Of a stretch of DNA of 29,013 bases, positions 6,769 to 14,099 are shown piece after piece (the first letter of the stretch is position 1; each line of letters begins with the position of its first letter). The position numbers were made by a program, and so were the translations under genes. Source of the stretch: a virus; the IMG/VR virus record IMGVR_UViG_3300021440_000094, positions 1 through 29,013 of that record. One strand, given 5' to 3'. The notes under the pieces are model-generated. The model worked only from the letters and a program-made list of their open reading frames with translations, had not been told where the DNA came from and made no database searches.

Positions 6769-8115
6769 ATGCTCATCGGCGCCGGAACTTCCGCAGTCCT
6801 CCAGCTTGTCACCTCGGCGGCAGGGACAATCCACGCCAGCGGCTCAGTCGTGGTGGTGGACCAATCGACCCCGCCGGTGGTGCAGGGCTCGACCACGGCC
6901 CCCTTCACGCCTGCGGCCATCTCGACCGCGACGACGACGCCGCTGGTGACGGGCATCGCGTCGCGCATCACGCGGCTGATCGAGTGCTCGATCCGCAACG
7001 CGCACGCCAGCGTCGCCAATGACGTGACCGTGCAGCGCACGGACGGCACGAACACCGACACGGTGATCAAGGCCACGCTGAACGCGGGCGAGGCGCTGGT
7101 CTACACCGGTTCGACGTGGATCCACTACGACGCGAACGGCGTCGTCAAGGTGAGCAACCAGCCGCCGGACGTGCAGACGTTCACCTCGGCCGGCGCGCAG
7201 ACCTGGACGAAGCCGACCGGGTTCACGCCGAAGGTCGTGGAGGTGTGGGCCTGGGGCGGTGGTGGCGGTGGTGGCGGCGGTGGCTCGCTCGCCACGGCTG
7301 TCGTCTGCAAGGGCGGCGGCGGTGGTGGTGGAGGGGCGTGCGTCGTGCGCAGGTTCGCGGCTGCCGATCTTCCGGCGACCGTCACCGTCACCGTCGCGGC
7401 GGGCGGCACGTCGGGCGCTGGTGGCACGGCCGGCGCTGCAGGGTCCACTGGCGGCATCGGCGGGACGACGACGTTCGGCACCTACGTCAACGCCTTCGGC
7501 GGAGGTGGCGGTGCTGGTGGCGCGATCTCGGCTGCCGTGACTGGCGGTGGCGGCGGCGGCGGCGTCGGAACGTCTGCTGCATCGGGTTCTACGACTGGCG
7601 GCACCGGCGGATCACCGACAGCGGGCTCGCTCGGGGCTGGTGGGCAAGGCGTCACCGGTTCCACCGGCGTCAGCACGACCCAGAGCGCCGAATACGGCGG
7701 GGCTGGCGGCGCAGGCATTGCGGGCACGCCTGTGGCGGGCTCGCTCGGCGGGTCGTCCATCTTCGGCGGAGCCGGTGGCGGTGCGGGCGGTTCGCACAGC
7801 GCAACGCCTGCGAACATCGCGGGCGGTGCTGGCGGCGCCGGCAACTCCTACGCCCACGGCGGCGGCGGCGCGGTCGGAACCGATGGCGCAAGCCCAACGG
7901 CTGGAACAGCCGGCACCGCCCGCACGACCAGCGCCTTCGGCTCGGCCGGCGGCGGCGGCGGCACTACCGTCACGGCCTCGACCGCTGGTGCAGCAGGCGG
8001 CGCAGGCGGCGCGGGCGGACACGGCGGCGGTGGCGGCGGCGCGGGCATGAATCCGGGCGTCGGCGGCGCAGGCGGCGTCGGCGGCGTCGGCATGTGCATC
8101 GTCTACTCGTGGTGA
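6769..8115 (+). CDS. Glycine-rich fibre/adhesin protein
   Basis: A 448-residue protein from ATG 6769. Residues 1-130 form a beta-like head domain (SIRNAHASVANDVTVQRTDG and surroundings). From residue 135 the pattern TFTSAGAQTWTKPTGF, VEVWAWGGGGGG, then ACVVRRFAAADLPATVTV matches the glycine-rich domain found in phage tail fibres. The remaining ~250 residues are mostly Gly, with Ala, Ser and Thr in runs, ending GMCIVYSW. Such Gly-rich stretches can pack as polyglycine-II bundles, as known in gp38-type adhesins of T-even phages. The product is likely a surface fibre or receptor-binding tip. Its location amid head-neck genes suggests a head or neck fibre, which is inference. Confidence 0.75.
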   Translation: MLIGAGTSAVLQLVTSAAGTIHASGSVVVVDQSTPPVVQGSTTAPFTPAAISTATTTPLVTGIASRITRLIECSIRNAHASVANDVTVQRTDGTNTDTVIKATLNAGEALVYTGSTWIHYDANGVVKVSNQPPDVQTFTSAGAQTWTKPTGFTPKVVEVWAWGGGGGGGGGGSLATAVVCKGGGGGGGGACVVRRFAAADLPATVTVTVAAGGTSGAGGTAGAAGSTGGIGGTTTFGTYVNAFGGGGGAGGAISAAVTGGGGGGGVGTSAASGSTTGGTGGSPTAGSLGAGGQGVTGSTGVSTTQSAEYGGAGGAGIAGTPVAGSLGGSSIFGGAGGGAGGSHSATPANIAGGAGGAGNSYAHGGGGAVGTDGASPTAGTAGTARTTSAFGSAGGGGGTTVTASTAGAAGGAGGAGGHGGGGGGAGMNPGVGGAGGVGGVGMCIVYSW

Positions 8116-8118
8116 CCG

Positions 8119-8988
8119 GTGGCAAAGGATGCAGTCGCGCGCGGCTGGTCGATGCGGGCCAGCCTCGACGGGCAGCGCTACAGCGCGTGGCCGGCCGGCA
8201 ATGAACTCTGGGTGCCTCCCCCGATCACCGGGCTGATCTTCCCCGGTAACTTCGTCGCAGGCGGCGACATCGCGCTCGACTGGACCACGGGCTGGGACCG
8301 GCTCAATCACACCTCGATCTGGCAGGCCAAGTTCGACCAGCAGTCGGGCTATTACGCCTGGGAGTGGGAGGTGTTCACCGACAACGCCTGGCACTCCAAC
8401 GACGGCACCAAGCACGGCGAATTCGGGTGCCATCCGTACCCGACTGACGGCAACGTCAACGGGCAGGGTTACTCGTCAGGAACAGGCCCCGGCGGGACCG
8501 TTCACTACTTCGAGATCGCCAACGGCGGCGACAAGATCAGCGATCCGCCCGGCAGCCCGAAACAGGTCATCAAGGGGCAGTGGTACACGCAGGCGAAGAC
8601 CTGCGAAACGGTCGGCAGCGACTACGTGCACAAGTTCTATCCCGACCTGACGCGCGATCCAGGCTACGCGCTGACCTGGGTCATCCCCACGGGCTCGTTT
8701 GAGGCATCGCCGATGAAGCATCGCAACGGCGCCTCCCCCTGGACGCCTGCGGGCTCTGGCAACCAGGAGTGCCCGAGCGGCACCTTCCGCTTCTTCCTGA
8801 AGTACACCCGGGCGCTGACGATCACCGAGATCCTCGCGAAGACCGGTCTCTCGTCGAACGACACGACGGACCCGGATCGCTACTACTCCAACATCAACCC
8901 GACGCCGAGCGACGTGACCGACAAGTCGGGCCGTGGCCATGACCCGACCTGGGCCACCGGCAACAGGCCGACCCTCTTCTCGACGTAG
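8119..8988 (+). CDS. Lectin-like structural protein (putative)
   Basis: A 289-residue protein starting at GTG 8119, three bases after the preceding stop. It is rich in Trp, Tyr and Gly, with strands such as YYAWEWEVFTDNAW and FRFFLKYTRALTITEILAKT; the C terminus DKSGRGHDPTWATGNRP resembles the end of phage concanavalin/LamG-like domains. A jelly-roll carbohydrate-binding fold is therefore plausible, but no catalytic motif is visible. It lies between the Gly-rich protein and the repeat fibre, close-packed with both, so the three are likely parts of one surface appendage. The fold call needs a structure prediction. Confidence 0.6.
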   Translation: MAKDAVARGWSMRASLDGQRYSAWPAGNELWVPPPITGLIFPGNFVAGGDIALDWTTGWDRLNHTSIWQAKFDQQSGYYAWEWEVFTDNAWHSNDGTKHGEFGCHPYPTDGNVNGQGYSSGTGPGGTVHYFEIANGGDKISDPPGSPKQVIKGQWYTQAKTCETVGSDYVHKFYPDLTRDPGYALTWVIPTGSFEASPMKHRNGASPWTPAGSGNQECPSGTFRFFLKYTRALTITEILAKTGLSSNDTTDPDRYYSNINPTPSDVTDKSGRGHDPTWATGNRPTLFST

Positions 8989-8990
8989 CC

Positions 8991-11249
8991 ATGGCATTCG
9001 TCCAGAAGACCAACTCGGGCGCGCTGCAGACCGCTTCCAACTCGGTCAGCACCGCGGCATTCGCGTCGAGCGTCGCGGCGGGCAATTTCCTCTGGGTGAT
9101 CGCCACCTGGGGCTCGCTGGGCACGCCGAGCAGCGTCACGATCAACGGCCAGGCCGCGACCGCGCTGCTCACCTCGCCGGTGCAGGACACCGGCAACAGC
9201 CAGTCGGCGAACATTTACTACGTCGTCAACGCCACGGGCGGCAGCACGACGGGCGCGACGATCAACTTCGCAAGCGCCACCAGCTTCGTCGGGCTGATCG
9301 CGCACGAGCACAGCGGCATCGCCACCAGCGCCGCGACGGACGGCAACGGGTCGATCTACCTCGTCGCCGGCACAAGCGCCACCACGTCGAGTTTCACGAC
9401 GGCGGCGTCGGGCGACGAGATCATCGTCGGCTTCATCGACTCGTCCGGCACGACCACCGCGGTCAACACGCCGACCGCGACGAGCTCGACGCTGACGATC
9501 CGCGACACGACCGGTGCCGTGGAGATGTCGTCGGCGTCGGGCACGCAGACCGCATCGGGCGCCAGCACCGCGACGTGGACATGGACGGGTGTCTCGAGCG
9601 CGCTGGTGGTGGCCGGCGCGTTCAAGGTCTCGGGCGGTGGCGGGTCGTCGCCGACCATCACCACCACCAGTACGGCGAACGCGCCCTACCAGTCGTCGCT
9701 GACGATCACGGGGAACAACTTCGGCGTCACGCAGGGCGCCGGAACCGTCACCATTGGCGGCACGGCGCAGACGGTCACGGCGTGGAGCAACACGTCGATC
9801 ACGGTCACGGTCGCGCGCGGGGCGAACAAGTACGGCTCGGCGCTGAACATCGTCGTCACCGAGAACGGCGGGCTGTCGTCGTCGCCCTACTCGCTGGCGA
9901 GCATCCAGCCGCAGGCGGGCTGGTCCTACGTCACGATCGGCACGCCGAATCCGAACCTGACGAAGCGGCTCTCGGCCACGCCGGACATCGCCTCGGGCGA
10001 CCAAATCGCCTACGACAACCTGTCGGGCGCGGTCATCGTCAACGACGACGGGTCGTTCTCCGCCTCCACCGCGGTGACGGCCTTCACCTTCGAGGTCTGG
10101 TCGAGCGGCTGGGGCACGTCGGCGATTCAGACGGTCTACCCGGATACCTACCCGGCGGCCGACTTCCTGTTCGTCGACCAGGCCGCCAAGGTCTCGGAGT
10201 TCCGCGCGCTGCTGGACCCGAGCACCTGGTTCGGCCCGATCAGCGTCGCCAAGTGGTTCGCCGACGAGCTCGTGCAGACGGCCGGGGCAACGCAGGTCAG
10301 CATCACGACCAGCCTGTCGGCCGCGGTCCAGATCGCGAACGCCGCGACGGCCTCGATCGCGGCGGCGGTGCAGACCTCGCCGAGCGCGACGGCCAGCATC
10401 GCAGCCGCTGTGCAGCAGGCACGCACGGCGACGGCGCAGATCGACGCAGCGGCGCAACTGGCGCGCACCGCGACGGCGAGCATCGACACTGCTGTCCGCG
10501 CTTCCGGCTCGCAGTCGGCGAGCCTCGCCGCAGCGGTGCAGGCGGCGAACTCGGCCTCGGCCAGCATCGGCGCCGCGCTGCAGATCGCCACCTCGGCCGC
10601 GACCAGCATCACCGCGCTGGTGCAGGCGCAGACCCAGGCCACGGCCTCGATCAGCCTCCAGGTGCAGGCCGGCTTCAGCCAAACGGCGAGCACCGACGTC
10701 CTGGTGCAGCAGGCGCGCAGCGCGCTCGCGACGATCGACGCCGCGGTGCAGGTCGCCCGCAGCGCCGCGGCTAGCCTGGAGGCCGCAGTCCAGACCGCAC
10801 GCAGCGCCACGGGCAGCATCGACCTGCCGGTGCAGGCCGGGCGCTCGAGCGCGGCATCGATCGACCTGCAAGTTCAAGCTGGCTCGACCGCCTCGGCGTC
10901 GATCGCTGCCGCGGTGATCGCTTCCGCCTCGGCTTCGGCCTCGCTGACCCTGGCGGCGCAGGCCGCGCGCACCGCTCTCGCGTCCGTTGACGCCGCCGTC
11001 TCCGTCCAGCGCCTGATCACCGCCTCGATCCAGGCCGCCGTCTTCGGAGGCGTCAGCCTCGCCGCCGGGTTCGACCTGTTCGTGCTCGGCGACACGCCAG
11101 CCGGGCCGGACGCCTTCTGGCGCTACGACGTCCCATCCGACGGCGGCCTGCGCTACGACGTCCCGCAGGCCTCCCTACGCTTCGACGTGCCAGACGAGTC
11201 GCTCCGCTTCGACGTGCCTAGCATCGGCGCCGGAATCACCATCACCTGA
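8991..11249 (+). CDS. Long repeat fibre with IPT/TIG domain
   Basis: A 752-residue protein from ATG 8991, two bases after the previous stop. Residues 1-215 form a Ser/Thr/Ala-rich beta domain. Residues 218-305 look like an IPT/TIG Ig-like domain (LTITGNNFGVTQGAGTVTIG). Residues 310-435 are another beta region. Residues 440-705 are nineteen 14-residue repeats of type ASIDAAVQxARSAT. Residues 710-743 carry four copies of a LRYDVP-type unit. No membrane segment or signal peptide. The architecture is that of an elongated fibre with a modular N terminus and a repeated shaft. Its place between connector and head closure is odd; a head- or neck-attached fibre is the best guess. Confidence 0.7.
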   Translation: MAFVQKTNSGALQTASNSVSTAAFASSVAAGNFLWVIATWGSLGTPSSVTINGQAATALLTSPVQDTGNSQSANIYYVVNATGGSTTGATINFASATSFVGLIAHEHSGIATSAATDGNGSIYLVAGTSATTSSFTTAASGDEIIVGFIDSSGTTTAVNTPTATSSTLTIRDTTGAVEMSSASGTQTASGASTATWTWTGVSSALVVAGAFKVSGGGGSSPTITTTSTANAPYQSSLTITGNNFGVTQGAGTVTIGGTAQTVTAWSNTSITVTVARGANKYGSALNIVVTENGGLSSSPYSLASIQPQAGWSYVTIGTPNPNLTKRLSATPDIASGDQIAYDNLSGAVIVNDDGSFSASTAVTAFTFEVWSSGWGTSAIQTVYPDTYPAADFLFVDQAAKVSEFRALLDPSTWFGPISVAKWFADELVQTAGATQVSITTSLSAAVQIANAATASIAAAVQTSPSATASIAAAVQQARTATAQIDAAAQLARTATASIDTAVRASGSQSASLAAAVQAANSASASIGAALQIATSAATSITALVQAQTQATASISLQVQAGFSQTASTDVLVQQARSALATIDAAVQVARSAAASLEAAVQTARSATGSIDLPVQAGRSSAASIDLQVQAGSTASASIAAAVIASASASASLTLAAQAARTALASVDAAVSVQRLITASIQAAVFGGVSLAAGFDLFVLGDTPAGPDAFWRYDVPSDGGLRYDVPQASLRFDVPDESLRFDVPSIGAGITIT
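10308..11105 (+). repeat. Nineteen tandem 14-residue (42-nt) repeats
   Basis: Residues 440-705 of the long fibre divide without gaps into 19 units of 14 residues, consensus ASIDAAVQxARSAT. Positions 3, 5 and 7 are hydrophobic (Ile/Leu, Ala/Leu, Val) and position 8 is almost always Gln in the first 14 units. Units diverge at DNA level, so this is an old protein repeat, not a recent DNA duplication. Alternation suggests beta strands in a solenoid or trimeric shaft; 14 is also two heptads, but Pro and Gly in several units argue against a coiled coil. Confidence 0.85.
11118..11219 (+). repeat. Four RYDVP-type repeats at fibre C terminus
   Basis: Residues 710-743 read WRYDVP, LRYDVP, LRFDVP, LRFDVP, spaced by 10, 9 and 9 residues. 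They follow directly on the 14-residue repeats and end eight residues before the C terminus apart from a short hydrophobic tail. They may cap the shaft or bind a tip protein. Confidence 0.7.
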
Positions 11250-11258
11250 GAGAACGCG

Positions 11259-11591
11259 ATGACCATCGGCGCAGCCTGGGACGTGTCGGATCCGAAGAAG
11301 CCCTGGGCGCTCTGGGATCCGGACGCGAACATCAAGATCCCGATCGGCGTCGACGCATGGCTGGCCGACCTCGGGACGACCTACGGCAGCCATCAGGTGA
11401 TCGCGAATGCGCCGCTGCAGTGTGTCGCGGCTGGTTCCTACGCCGCCGGCACGATCGAAGTCCGCATGGCGCTGGTCGCATCGCCGACCTACACGGCCGG
11501 AACGAAGTACCCCTTCACTCTGCGCATCACCGGCGCCGACGGCATCACGAAGGACGACCGCACGCTCTGGCTGAAGGTAGCCCAGCGCTGA
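11259..11591 (+). CDS. Small beta-rich structural protein
   Basis: A 110-residue protein from ATG 11259, nine bases after the fibre stop, with GAGAGAA upstream as a weak ribosome site. The sequence is beta-like with several Trp residues near the N terminus (AAWDVSDPKKPWALWDPDAN) and alternating strands (GTIEVRMALVASPT, YPFTLRITGADG) resembling an immunoglobulin-type sandwich. It closes the fibre block and could be the fibre's tip or its attachment piece. I do not recognise the family. Confidence 0.55.
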   Translation: MTIGAAWDVSDPKKPWALWDPDANIKIPIGVDAWLADLGTTYGSHQVIANAPLQCVAAGSYAAGTIEVRMALVASPTYTAGTKYPFTLRITGADGITKDDRTLWLKVAQR

Positions 11592-11615
11592 CGGTCCCCG
11601 CGCGCGGCGGGCGCG

Positions 11616-11629
11616 CTCCGTAGCATCCC
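11616..11629 (+). promoter_or_regulatory. CTYCSTAGCAT element, copy 3 (8 nt before ATG)
   Basis: CTCCGTAGCATCCC lies in the 43-nt gap before head-closure ATG 11635. TAGCAT ends exactly 8 nt before the ATG and there is no Shine-Dalgarno sequence in between. If TAGCAT is a -10 hexamer, transcription would start at or within about 2 nt of the start codon. It marks the right edge of the fibre block. Confidence 0.45.
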
Positions 11630-11634
11630 GCGGC

Positions 11635-11979
11635 ATGTCCTCGATCGCCTCCTGGTCCTACACCGCCACCGCCACGCACTGGCCGGTGACGGGCATCGAC
11701 GACTGGACGCGCAAGGCCACCTTCGGCGCTCCGGTCACGTTCCCGTGCGACTACACCGCGCAGGCGACCAAGATGACCGACGACCGCGGCGAGGAGTTCG
11801 TGTCGCGCAACATCCTCTTCACCGAGCGCTCGAGCATTAAGCGCGGCGACTGGGTTCTGATCGGCGCCTCGACGGCGGCCGACCCGACGACCGTCGCCGA
11901 TGCGATGGAGGTTCGGTCGGTGGCGCGCTTCGCCGACACCTTCGAGCGCAGCGCCGACGATTGGAAGGTAGCGACGTAA
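11635..11979 (+). CDS. Head-closure / head-tail joining protein (putative)
   Basis: A 114-residue protein from ATG 11635. It is beta-rich with the pattern typical of small neck proteins: a FGAPVTFPCDYTAQATKMTDDRGEEF region followed by a compact barrel-like stretch (KRGDWVLIGAST). Position immediately before a gp10-like gene and a tail terminator makes a head-closure or stopper protein (lambda gpFII or SPP1 gp16 type) the most likely identity. No Shine-Dalgarno sequence precedes the ATG; instead a CTYCSTAGCAT element sits 8 nt upstream, so expression may start anew here after the fibre block. Confidence 0.65.
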   Translation: MSSIASWSYTATATHWPVTGIDDWTRKATFGAPVTFPCDYTAQATKMTDDRGEEFVSRNILFTERSSIKRGDWVLIGASTAADPTTVADAMEVRSVARFADTFERSADDWKVAT

Positions 11980-12330
11980 ATGAGCCGCGCCAAGGTCACG
12001 AACAACCTGCCGCAGTTCCTGAGCGACGCGCAGCGCAAGGCCGCGCGCGGCATGACGCAAGCGCTGGTCATCGGCACATCGGAGGCGAGCGTGCTCACCC
12101 CGTTCGACACCGGGACGCTGCTGAACTCGCAGTTCTGCGACGTACGTCTGGTCGACGGCAAGATCGTCGGCGTGGCCGGCTACACCGCGAACTACGCGCT
12201 CCCGGTGCACGACCCGAAGAACCTGCAGAACTTCCGCCGCGCCACCGCCGAAAAGGAGTTCTTGCGCAAGGGCTTCGAGCGCGCGCGCAGCACGATCGAC
12301 GACGTGATCACCGGAGCGCTCAAGACATGA
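11980..12330 (+). CDS. HK97 gp10-like neck/tail completion protein
   Basis: A 116-residue protein from ATG 11980, directly following the TAA of the previous gene. The sequence has the gp10 family pattern: an N-terminal helix, TPFDTGTLLNSQF near residue 44, GYTANYALPVHDP near residue 66, and a C-terminal helix (RATAEKEFLRKGFERAR). These proteins act in head-tail joining or tail completion. It overlaps the tail terminator gene by ATGA, which fits the usual pairing of these two functions. Confidence is good from the conserved spacing of these segments. Confidence 0.8.
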   Translation: MSRAKVTNNLPQFLSDAQRKAARGMTQALVIGTSEASVLTPFDTGTLLNSQFCDVRLVDGKIVGVAGYTANYALPVHDPKNLQNFRRATAEKEFLRKGFERARSTIDDVITGALKT

Positions 12331-12677
12331 GCACGCCGTCCGACGCTGTGCGCACCTTCCTCGCGCCCCTGCTGCCGTCCTGGCGCTTCCAGTTCGGCCG
12401 CTGGATGGACGGCGCGCGCACCGACCGCTACGTCGTCGTGCGGCCTGCCGGCGGCCTGCCGGTGTCGCTCACGCGCGAGCCGCAATACACCCTGTTCTTC
12501 ATCGGGTCGGAGAACGACGACGCGACAGTCGTCGCCGACGCGGTGAACACCGTCATCGAGGCCATGCGCATCAGCAGCGGCGGCCTCGTCTTCATGCAGC
12601 CGGCCGAGCCGGTGTTCGTGCCGACCGACGATGGCCGGCCTGCTTTCGAGTTCGCCATGTCGGCGATCGTCAACTAG
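12327..12677 (+). CDS. Tail terminator protein (gpU-like)
   Basis: A 116-residue protein from ATG 12327, overlapping the gp10-like stop by four bases. It has an alpha/beta makeup typical of tail terminators: N-terminal helix, strands around RYVVVRPAGG and QYTLFFIGS, a long helix (ATVVADAVNTVIEAM) and a final strand before the C terminus (FEFAMSAIVN). Tail terminators cap the tail tube at the length set by the tape measure and bind the head. The call rests mainly on position (between gp10-like and tube genes), size and this layout. Confidence 0.7.
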   Translation: MSTPSDAVRTFLAPLLPSWRFQFGRWMDGARTDRYVVVRPAGGLPVSLTREPQYTLFFIGSENDDATVVADAVNTVIEAMRISSGGLVFMQPAEPVFVPTDDGRPAFEFAMSAIVN

Positions 12678-12689
12678 AGGAGCTACCCC

Positions 12690-13139
12690 ATGGGTGCATT
12701 CACCGGGCGAGACGTACAGATCGAGTTCGCCATCGCAGACGAGGCCGCCACCTATTCGGGCCTCACCTTCCTGCCGCTCGGCATGATGCGGGACAAAGGC
12801 ATGGACATCAGCTGGGACACGGTCGACGCCACCGCCGACGACTCGCCGCAGTTCACGAAGGAGAACCTCGTCACCTTCAAGCAGGTCGAGTTCTCCGGCT
12901 CCGGCGTGGCGCGCACCGAGTCGGTCCACAACCAGGCGCAGCTGAAGGCGCACATCTACAACCCGCCGGCCAGCACGGGTAACCAGCCGAAGATCTGGCT
13001 GCGCCAGACCGCTCCGGACGGTGTCACCTACGGCCCCTTCATCGCGTCGAAGTGGTCCAACGCCTCGCCCTACTCCGACGTCGTGACCTGGGACATGACC
13101 GCCATGTCGAACGGCGCGATCACCTTCGTCCCGGCCTGA
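12690..13139 (+). CDS. Major tail tube protein
   Basis: A 149-residue protein from ATG 12690 with a strong AGAGGAG upstream, consistent with high expression. It starts GAFTGRDVQIEFAIAD, contains ISWDTVDATADDSP, a strand-turn-strand region (VTFKQVEFSGSGVARTE) and ends with YSDVVTWDMTAMSNGAITF. This is the beta-sandwich pattern of siphophage tail tube proteins, with the WDTVDATADDS segment resembling the loop between strands. Position after the terminator and before the assembly protein and tape measure is canonical. It would polymerise as stacked hexamers. Confidence 0.8.
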   Translation: MGAFTGRDVQIEFAIADEAATYSGLTFLPLGMMRDKGMDISWDTVDATADDSPQFTKENLVTFKQVEFSGSGVARTESVHNQAQLKAHIYNPPASTGNQPKIWLRQTAPDGVTYGPFIASKWSNASPYSDVVTWDMTAMSNGAITFVPA

Positions 13140-13159
13140 TCCTGAAGGAGCACTGAACC

Positions 13160-13507
13160 ATGGCAGCTATTTCCAGCGTCACCCCGACCCCGGGCGCCTT
13201 CGCCGCTGCGCCGGCCACCCTGACCGCGAGCGACACGATCACGATCGCCACGGGCAAGAAGCAGCTCGCGGTCTTCCGCAACGGCACCGGCGGCGCGCTG
13301 AACCCGATCATCGACGGCGCCGGGGGCTCGAGCATCGACGCCTCGGTGCTGGGCCTCGGCTCGGTCAACGTCGCCTCCGGCTACACCTTCTCGCTGGCCG
13401 CGGGCGAGACGAAGGCGATCGTCCTGTCGAGCATCTCGGCCTACTGCCAGGGCGTCGTGACGATCACCGGCGGGACCGGCGTCAGCCTGACCGTCTTCGA
13501 CCTCTGA
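13160..13507 (+). CDS. Small beta-rich tail or decoration protein
   Basis: A 115-residue protein from ATG 13160 with GAAGGAG upstream. It is Ala/Gly/Ser/Thr-rich with alternating hydrophobics and a single Cys, in keeping with a compact beta sandwich, and resembles small phage proteins that coat tubes or capsids. The good ribosome site and place between tube and assembly genes suggest a structural product, perhaps a domain displayed on the tail tube. Lambda gpV carries a comparable extra C-terminal domain on its own chain; here it would be separate. This comparison is inference. Confidence 0.6.
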   Translation: MAAISSVTPTPGAFAAAPATLTASDTITIATGKKQLAVFRNGTGGALNPIIDGAGGSSIDASVLGLGSVNVASGYTFSLAAGETKAIVLSSISAYCQGVVTITGGTGVSLTVFDL

Positions 13508-13520
13508 CGCCTGGCGTCCC

Positions 13521-14099
13521 GTGCTCGTCGAATGCGGCTACGTGCGTGCCACGGACGGGGATGGAGCGGAGTTCACCTTCGCCCCGTCGCTCGGCCGCAT
13601 CGCGTCGCTCGGCAGCCCGCACGAGATCGTCGAGATCTTCGCGGCCCTGCACGGTCCGCACGCTGAGCGCGAGTCGGCCTACGTCCTCGCGTGCCTGTGC
13701 GAGCAGGATGATCCCTCTCCGCTGATCGGCTGGCGCGACGAGACCGGCTGGCACGATGGAAGCATGCCGCCGAGCGAGCGCGTGATCATCGCGCGGCACC
13801 TGATGCAGCACGGCATAGTCGGCAAGGCCCGGCCGGAGTCTACCGGCAGCGGCACCTACAGCCCGACCTTCGACGCCTCGGAGTACATCGCCGCGGCGCG
13901 CGTGCACCTGGGGCTGAGCAGCGCCGACGCCGAGGCGCTGAGCATGAGCGAGTTCCAGCTGATGCTCGAGATGAAGTTTCCCGATGCCGCCAAGCGCGGT
14001 GCGAACGACATCCCCACCGCCGATGAGTACGCCGCGGCCGAAGAGGCTGCGCGCGCGCTGCGCGATCGTATCTTGATGAGGGAGGCCGCCAATGGCTGA
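13521..14099 (+). CDS. Tail assembly protein, DUF6246 (likely chaperone)
   Basis: A 192-residue protein from GTG 13521. The N-terminal LVECGYVRATDGDGAEFTF, then LGRIASLGSPHEIVEI and CLCEQDDPSPLIGW, match what I know as DUF6246, found just before tape measure genes. The C-terminal half (HLGLSSADAEALSMSEFQLM) resembles the T part of tail assembly chaperones. It overlaps the tape measure start by 8 bases. I looked for a slippery heptamer for a G/GT-type frameshift and saw none in the correct phase, so a single product is assumed. Such chaperones bind the tape measure protein and recruit tube subunits. Confidence 0.75.
   Translation: MLVECGYVRATDGDGAEFTFAPSLGRIASLGSPHEIVEIFAALHGPHAERESAYVLACLCEQDDPSPLIGWRDETGWHDGSMPPSERVIIARHLMQHGIVGKARPESTGSGTYSPTFDASEYIAAARVHLGLSSADAEALSMSEFQLMLEMKFPDAAKRGANDIPTADEYAAAEEAARALRDRILMREAANG

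Noticed and set aside
13521-14099. Programmed frameshift in the tail assembly gene
   Set aside because: TTTCCCG near 13978 is not in the X-XXY-YYZ phase, and there is no extension frame with a fitting product.
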